Source of the DNA: Apostichopus japonicus | Lineage: Eukaryota > Echinodermata > Holothuroidea > Aspidochirotida > Stichopodidae | NCBI RefSeq assembly: GCF_037975245.1 | Contig: NC_092582.1 | Coordinates: 14,362,077-14,426,076, forward strand | DNA: 64,000 nt | Direction of reading: 5' to 3' | Shown: positions 61,477 to 64,000 of the stretch, in pieces | Layout: each line of letters begins with the position of its first letter | How positions within the stretch are numbered: the first letter of the stretch is position 1 | Program-made: the position numbers and the translations under genes | Notes under the pieces: generated by a model | Told to the model about the DNA's origin: nothing | The model's database searches: none | Seen by the model: the letters and a program-made list of their open reading frames with translations, nothing else

Positions 61477-61690
61477 AGAACAGGATTTGAAACAGTGACC
61501 TCTGGGGGGGGGGGGGGGGGATCACAAGCCCAGCGCTCTACCAACTGTGAGCTATCCTGCCCTTAGTTGGTGGTGATCCCTAAATAGACATTTCTTTGCT
61601 GGAGGCACCAGTCAGAAGCCACATTACCTTCCGTACTGTGTAACTAGGGGTCACACCACAGTTCTAATTGATACAACCCAGAAAGGGACA
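61477..61690 (-). mobile_element. tRNA-related SINE, minus-strand copy, with poly-C in the tRNA-like part
   Basis: Read on the minus strand: a body (CCCTAGTTACACAG, then ACTGGTGCCTCCAGCAAAG and GGGATCACCACC), then a tRNA-like unit. That unit has an A box in GATAGCTCACAGTTGGTAGA, an anticodon-like GGGCTTGTGATCC, a run of about 18 C, AGAGGTCACTG and a B box GTTTCAAATCC. The matching body and head occur on the + strand at 61930-62116. The two face each other head to head within intron C-D. Confidence 0.75.
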
Positions 61691-61929
61691 GGGAAGGGAT
61701 TTCAAGAGGAACTGACCTATTTTTTCCACAAAATGTTTTTGTGATGGTAGAGGGGTCTGCAGGAGATCTGCCAAACACACAGGGTAGATTAAGAGGGGCC
61801 CATTAAAGTGTTACTGACTTTTATGTGCTTTCCAGTCAGAATGAGTCTGAAAGTACCATCTCAGGCAAAGAAAACAGACTTCAGTCCAGCACCCACCGTG
61901 ATGGGGCAGTGGTCATGGCTGAAATGCTG

Positions 61930-62116
61930 TATGTGGGGGGGGGGGAGAGTGTGCTCCCTAGTTACACAGAATGCAAGGCGCTGTGTGGGTTTAGACTGGC
62001 GCCTCCAGCAAGAAAAGAAAATGGTTGTATAGGGATCACTTAAGGCTGGACAGCTGAGTTGGTTTAGAGTACTATAGGATTCATCCTGTGGTCACTGGTT
62101 TAAAACAATGATGTGT
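61930..62116 (+). mobile_element. tRNA-related SINE, plus-strand copy of the same family
   Basis: Carries CTCCCTAGTTACACAG, GACTGGCGCCTCCAGCAAGA, AGGGATCACTTAAGG, then GGACAGCTGAGTTGGTTTAG, ATCCTGTGGTCACTGGTTTA and AAAC. It is the inverted partner of the copy at 61477-61690. The tRNA-like head is more decayed (B box GGTTTAAAAC), and a G-run at about 61937-61948 lies at its left side. Confidence 0.7.
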
Positions 62117-62438
62117 TGTCCAAGAGTTTCTTTGTTCTTTTCTTATATCACATTATATTGTATTACATAACAGTTTGTGTAACTTGTATGTGTCAGGTGC
62201 CATTACATTGGAAACATACCCAACTGTTTGGTGAAACCCATGTATTTATTTGTTAGTAGAACTGTCCCATCCTCGGGTCTGCTATAACATTTTGAAAGTT
62301 ATTTCATTTGATCTATGATTTTTTCATGCCCGCTGTGTATATATATCCCTTGGGTTTATTACAAGGAGGATGTTGTGGTCAAAATGAAAAGGCTACAGAC
62401 ATGCAGTTTCAGGATTTTAGGTCGGAGGTCCCTTGTGA

Positions 62439-62828
62439 GGGCGTTGTGGTCAAGTGGTTAAGGCAGTGGACTTGTGATCTAAGGATTACAGGTTCGAGCC
62501 CTGGCCAGATCATTACGTTGTGTCCTTGGACAAGGCGCTTTATCTCCATTGCCTCTCTTCACCCAGGTGTATAAATGGGAACTTGGGAGGTAACTTGTAA
62601 ATATAGTTGTTTGCGCCGGTTTGTGGCTGCACCCTATGGGAAGTCCCCCGGAGGACACATGGTTGTGGTGCACTGTGGTGCCCCAGGAGAGATTGATTGA
62701 ATTGTGCACACTTTGGTGTGTAGGTGTGACAAGTTACCAATGACCAGGGTTAAGTTGTAAAGTCGTGTGAGAGGGCCTTGGCCCTGAACAAGACTGTAAA
62801 CCTAAAATTATAAAATTATAATTATTAG
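62439..62828 (+). mobile_element. SINE family S, copy with tRNA-like head
   Basis: The tRNA-like head (62439-62506) has A box TGGTCAAGTGG and B box GGTTCGAGCCC. It is followed by GTGTCCTTGGACAAGGCGCT, a block common in animal tRNA-derived SINEs. The body has GGTGTATAAATGGGAACTTG, CGGTTTGTGGCTGCACCCTA and GACAAGTTACCAATGACCAG, then an AT-rich tail. The head cannot form an acceptor stem, so it is not a working tRNA gene. It is directly followed by another copy in the same direction. Confidence 0.85.
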
Positions 62829-63100
62829 GCAAGGCATTTAATGTCCACTGCCTCTCTTCAACGATGGTGTATAAATGGTGATCTGCGAGGTAACTGTAAA
62901 TATATGTTGCGTGTGCCAGTTTGTGGCTGTACCCTTTTGGGAGTACCACAGAGGACGCATAGATGTGTAGTGTCCCGGCAGTGACTATTTGAATTGTGCA
63001 CACTTGGGTGTGTGTGTGGGTGTGACAAGTTACAAATGACCAGGGGCTTTGTTGTTGTAAGTTTTGTGAGAAGGCCTTGCCTTGATGAAAAAGACTTCAA
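62829..63100 (+). mobile_element. SINE family S, second tandem copy (headless)
   Basis: Starts at GGCAAGGCATTTAATGTCCA, corresponding to the post-head block of the previous copy. It runs through GGTGTATAAATGGTGATCTG, CCAGTTTGTGGCTGTACCCT, TTGAATTGTGCACACTTGGG and GACAAGTTACAAATGACCAG to AGAAGGCCTTGCC. It is more diverged than the copies at 38953 and 62439, and so probably older. It ends about 78 bp before exon D. Confidence 0.8.
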
Positions 63101-63177
63101 TTTTTAATAGTACTGAAGTATTAATAAGTTTTTTTTCTAGCAAATTCTATCTGATTTTTTGTTGTTGTCTTTTCCAG

Positions 63178-63339
63178 TTCCTTTGGATACAAAAGGAATT
63201 TTACCAGAAGAACTGGAAAGCACAGTGAAACAATTTTATCCTAAGGAGGGATTTGTGCCTTCAAAAGAAAGACTGTACTGGTCCATGGTTTATCTCATTT
63301 CTTGTTTTCAAAATCCCACTGGTGCATGCCTATCAGAAG
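63178..63339 (+). CDS. PLP-dependent aminotransferase, exon D (gene continues beyond window)
   Basis: Completes Val155 and encodes residues 156-208 plus one base: PLDTKGILPEELESTVKQFY, then PKEGFVPSKERLYWSMVYLI and SCFQNPTGACLSE. The P.D..GI..E.LE and P.F.NPTG-type motifs are those of class I/II aminotransferases. Asn200 of NPTG is the residue expected to hydrogen-bond the PLP ring oxygen. The acceptor is GTCTTTTCCAG at 63177 and the donor GAAG|GTAAGT at 63339/63340, phase 1. The catalytic lysine and C-terminal domain must lie to the right of the window, so completeness and activity cannot be judged. Confidence 0.93.
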
Positions 63340-63431
63340 GTAAGTTCTCTTGGAAAAATCAGCTAAAAAAGTGTATAGAAGTGAGTAATAGGGGAATCAG
63401 AAATCTTTTGCAATATATGATATAGACCTGC

Positions 63432-63985
63432 TAGCTAAGTTTGCTACTGTTGTTACTACTTTTTCTGCTGCCACAAATTTTTCTGCTGTTTCTGCTGCTA
63501 CAACTGTTGCTGCTACTACCGTTACTGCTACTACTGTTTCTGCTGTTACTGCTCTTACAACTGTTATTGCTGCTACAACTATTGCTGCTGTCACAACTGT
63601 TACTGTTGCTACAACTGCTGCTGCTACAACTGCCACAGCTGTTACTGCTGTTACAACTGTTACTGCTGTTGCAACTGTTACTGCTGCTACAACTGCTGCT
63701 GTTACAACTGTTTCTGCTATAACAACTGTTACTGCTATAACAACTGTTACTGCTGTTGCAACTGTTACTGCTGTTACAACTTTTACTGCTGTTTCAACTG
63801 CTGCTGCTACAACTACTGCTATAACAACTGTTACTGCTGTTTCAACTGTTACTCCTGTTACTGCTGCTACCACTTACTGCTGTTAAAATGGTTACTGTTG
63901 TTACAACTTTTACTGCTGCCACAACTTACTGCTTTTACAATTGTTACTGCTGTTACGACTGTTACTGCTGCTACAACTTACGTTT
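63432..63985. repeat. ACTGTTACTGCTGCTACA-type trinucleotide-based repeat
   Basis: About 550 bp of irregular units of three-base words (ACT, GTT, GCT, ACA), often grouped as ACTGTTACTGCTGTTACAAC. The + strand gives poly-Leu and the - strand Ala-Val-Thr frames; neither is thought to be coding. It lies in the intron after exon D, starting about 90 bp past its donor, and continues close to the window edge. Confidence 0.92.
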
Positions 63986-64000
63986 ACGTACATTTACCTT

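Noticed and set aside
61477-61564. Possible minus-strand tRNA gene
   Set aside because: A run of about 18 C disrupts the region after the anticodon arm, and the acceptor stem does not pair.
62439-62510. Possible tRNA gene with A and B boxes
   Set aside because: The 5' and 3' ends cannot form an acceptor stem, and SINE body sequence follows directly. It is a SINE head.
63397-63873. Minus-strand Ala/Val/Thr frame of 158 codons and + strand poly-Leu frame
   Set aside because: Both are translations of the trinucleotide-word repeat.

Overview
The window reads as a piece of an animal (metazoan) genome: AT-rich, mostly non-coding, with spliced genes that have consensus GT/AG junctions, abundant microsatellites, long G/C homopolymer runs and many small transposons. 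A marine invertebrate deuterostome, most likely an echinoderm and perhaps a holothurian, is my best guess. The species call is inference; the eukaryotic, animal nature is secure from the PRDM12 gene.

Two protein-coding genes can be supported, both on the + strand. The first is a complete PRDM12 orthologue (PR/SET domain plus three C2H2 zinc fingers). I assemble it from six exons between 17799 and 41104: 151+173+156+109+210+194 nt, giving 330 aa plus stop, with every junction in matching phase. Intron 1 is about 17 kb and full of repeats. The second is the 5' half of a fold-type-I PLP-dependent aminotransferase, in four phase-compatible exons at 58402-63339. It runs off the right edge, and its catalytic lysine is outside the window.

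Layout. 1-16.9 kb is intergenic sequence with AT microsatellites, a 110-bp tandem array and one copy of a dispersed repeat. 16.9-17.8 kb is the CpG-richer 5' flank of PRDM12. 17.8-41.1 kb is PRDM12; its introns carry a CCAAT-box tandem array, a hexanucleotide satellite, SINE fragments, an inverted pair of ribozyme-like motifs and a cluster of duplicated splice acceptors just before exon 2. 41.1-57 kb is a transposon-rich intergenic region. It holds at least three hAT-like elements with recognisable TIRs, two of them with perfect 8-bp target-site duplications, a further TIR element with an 8-bp duplication, and a nest of elements inside one another at 54.3-56.8 kb. 57.5-57.9 kb is a dead LINE reverse-transcriptase fragment. 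58.4-64 kb is the aminotransferase gene. Its first coding intron is about 90% a 21-bp minisatellite with higher-order structure, and its third holds two facing copies of one tRNA-related SINE plus two head-to-tail copies of another.

I saw no bacterial-style operons, CRISPR arrays or defence systems. The most unusual things are the decoy-acceptor cluster in PRDM12, the minisatellite intron, the inverted SINE pair with a poly-C expansion inside the tRNA-like head, and the nested hAT stack. PRDM12 and the aminotransferase show no functional link.
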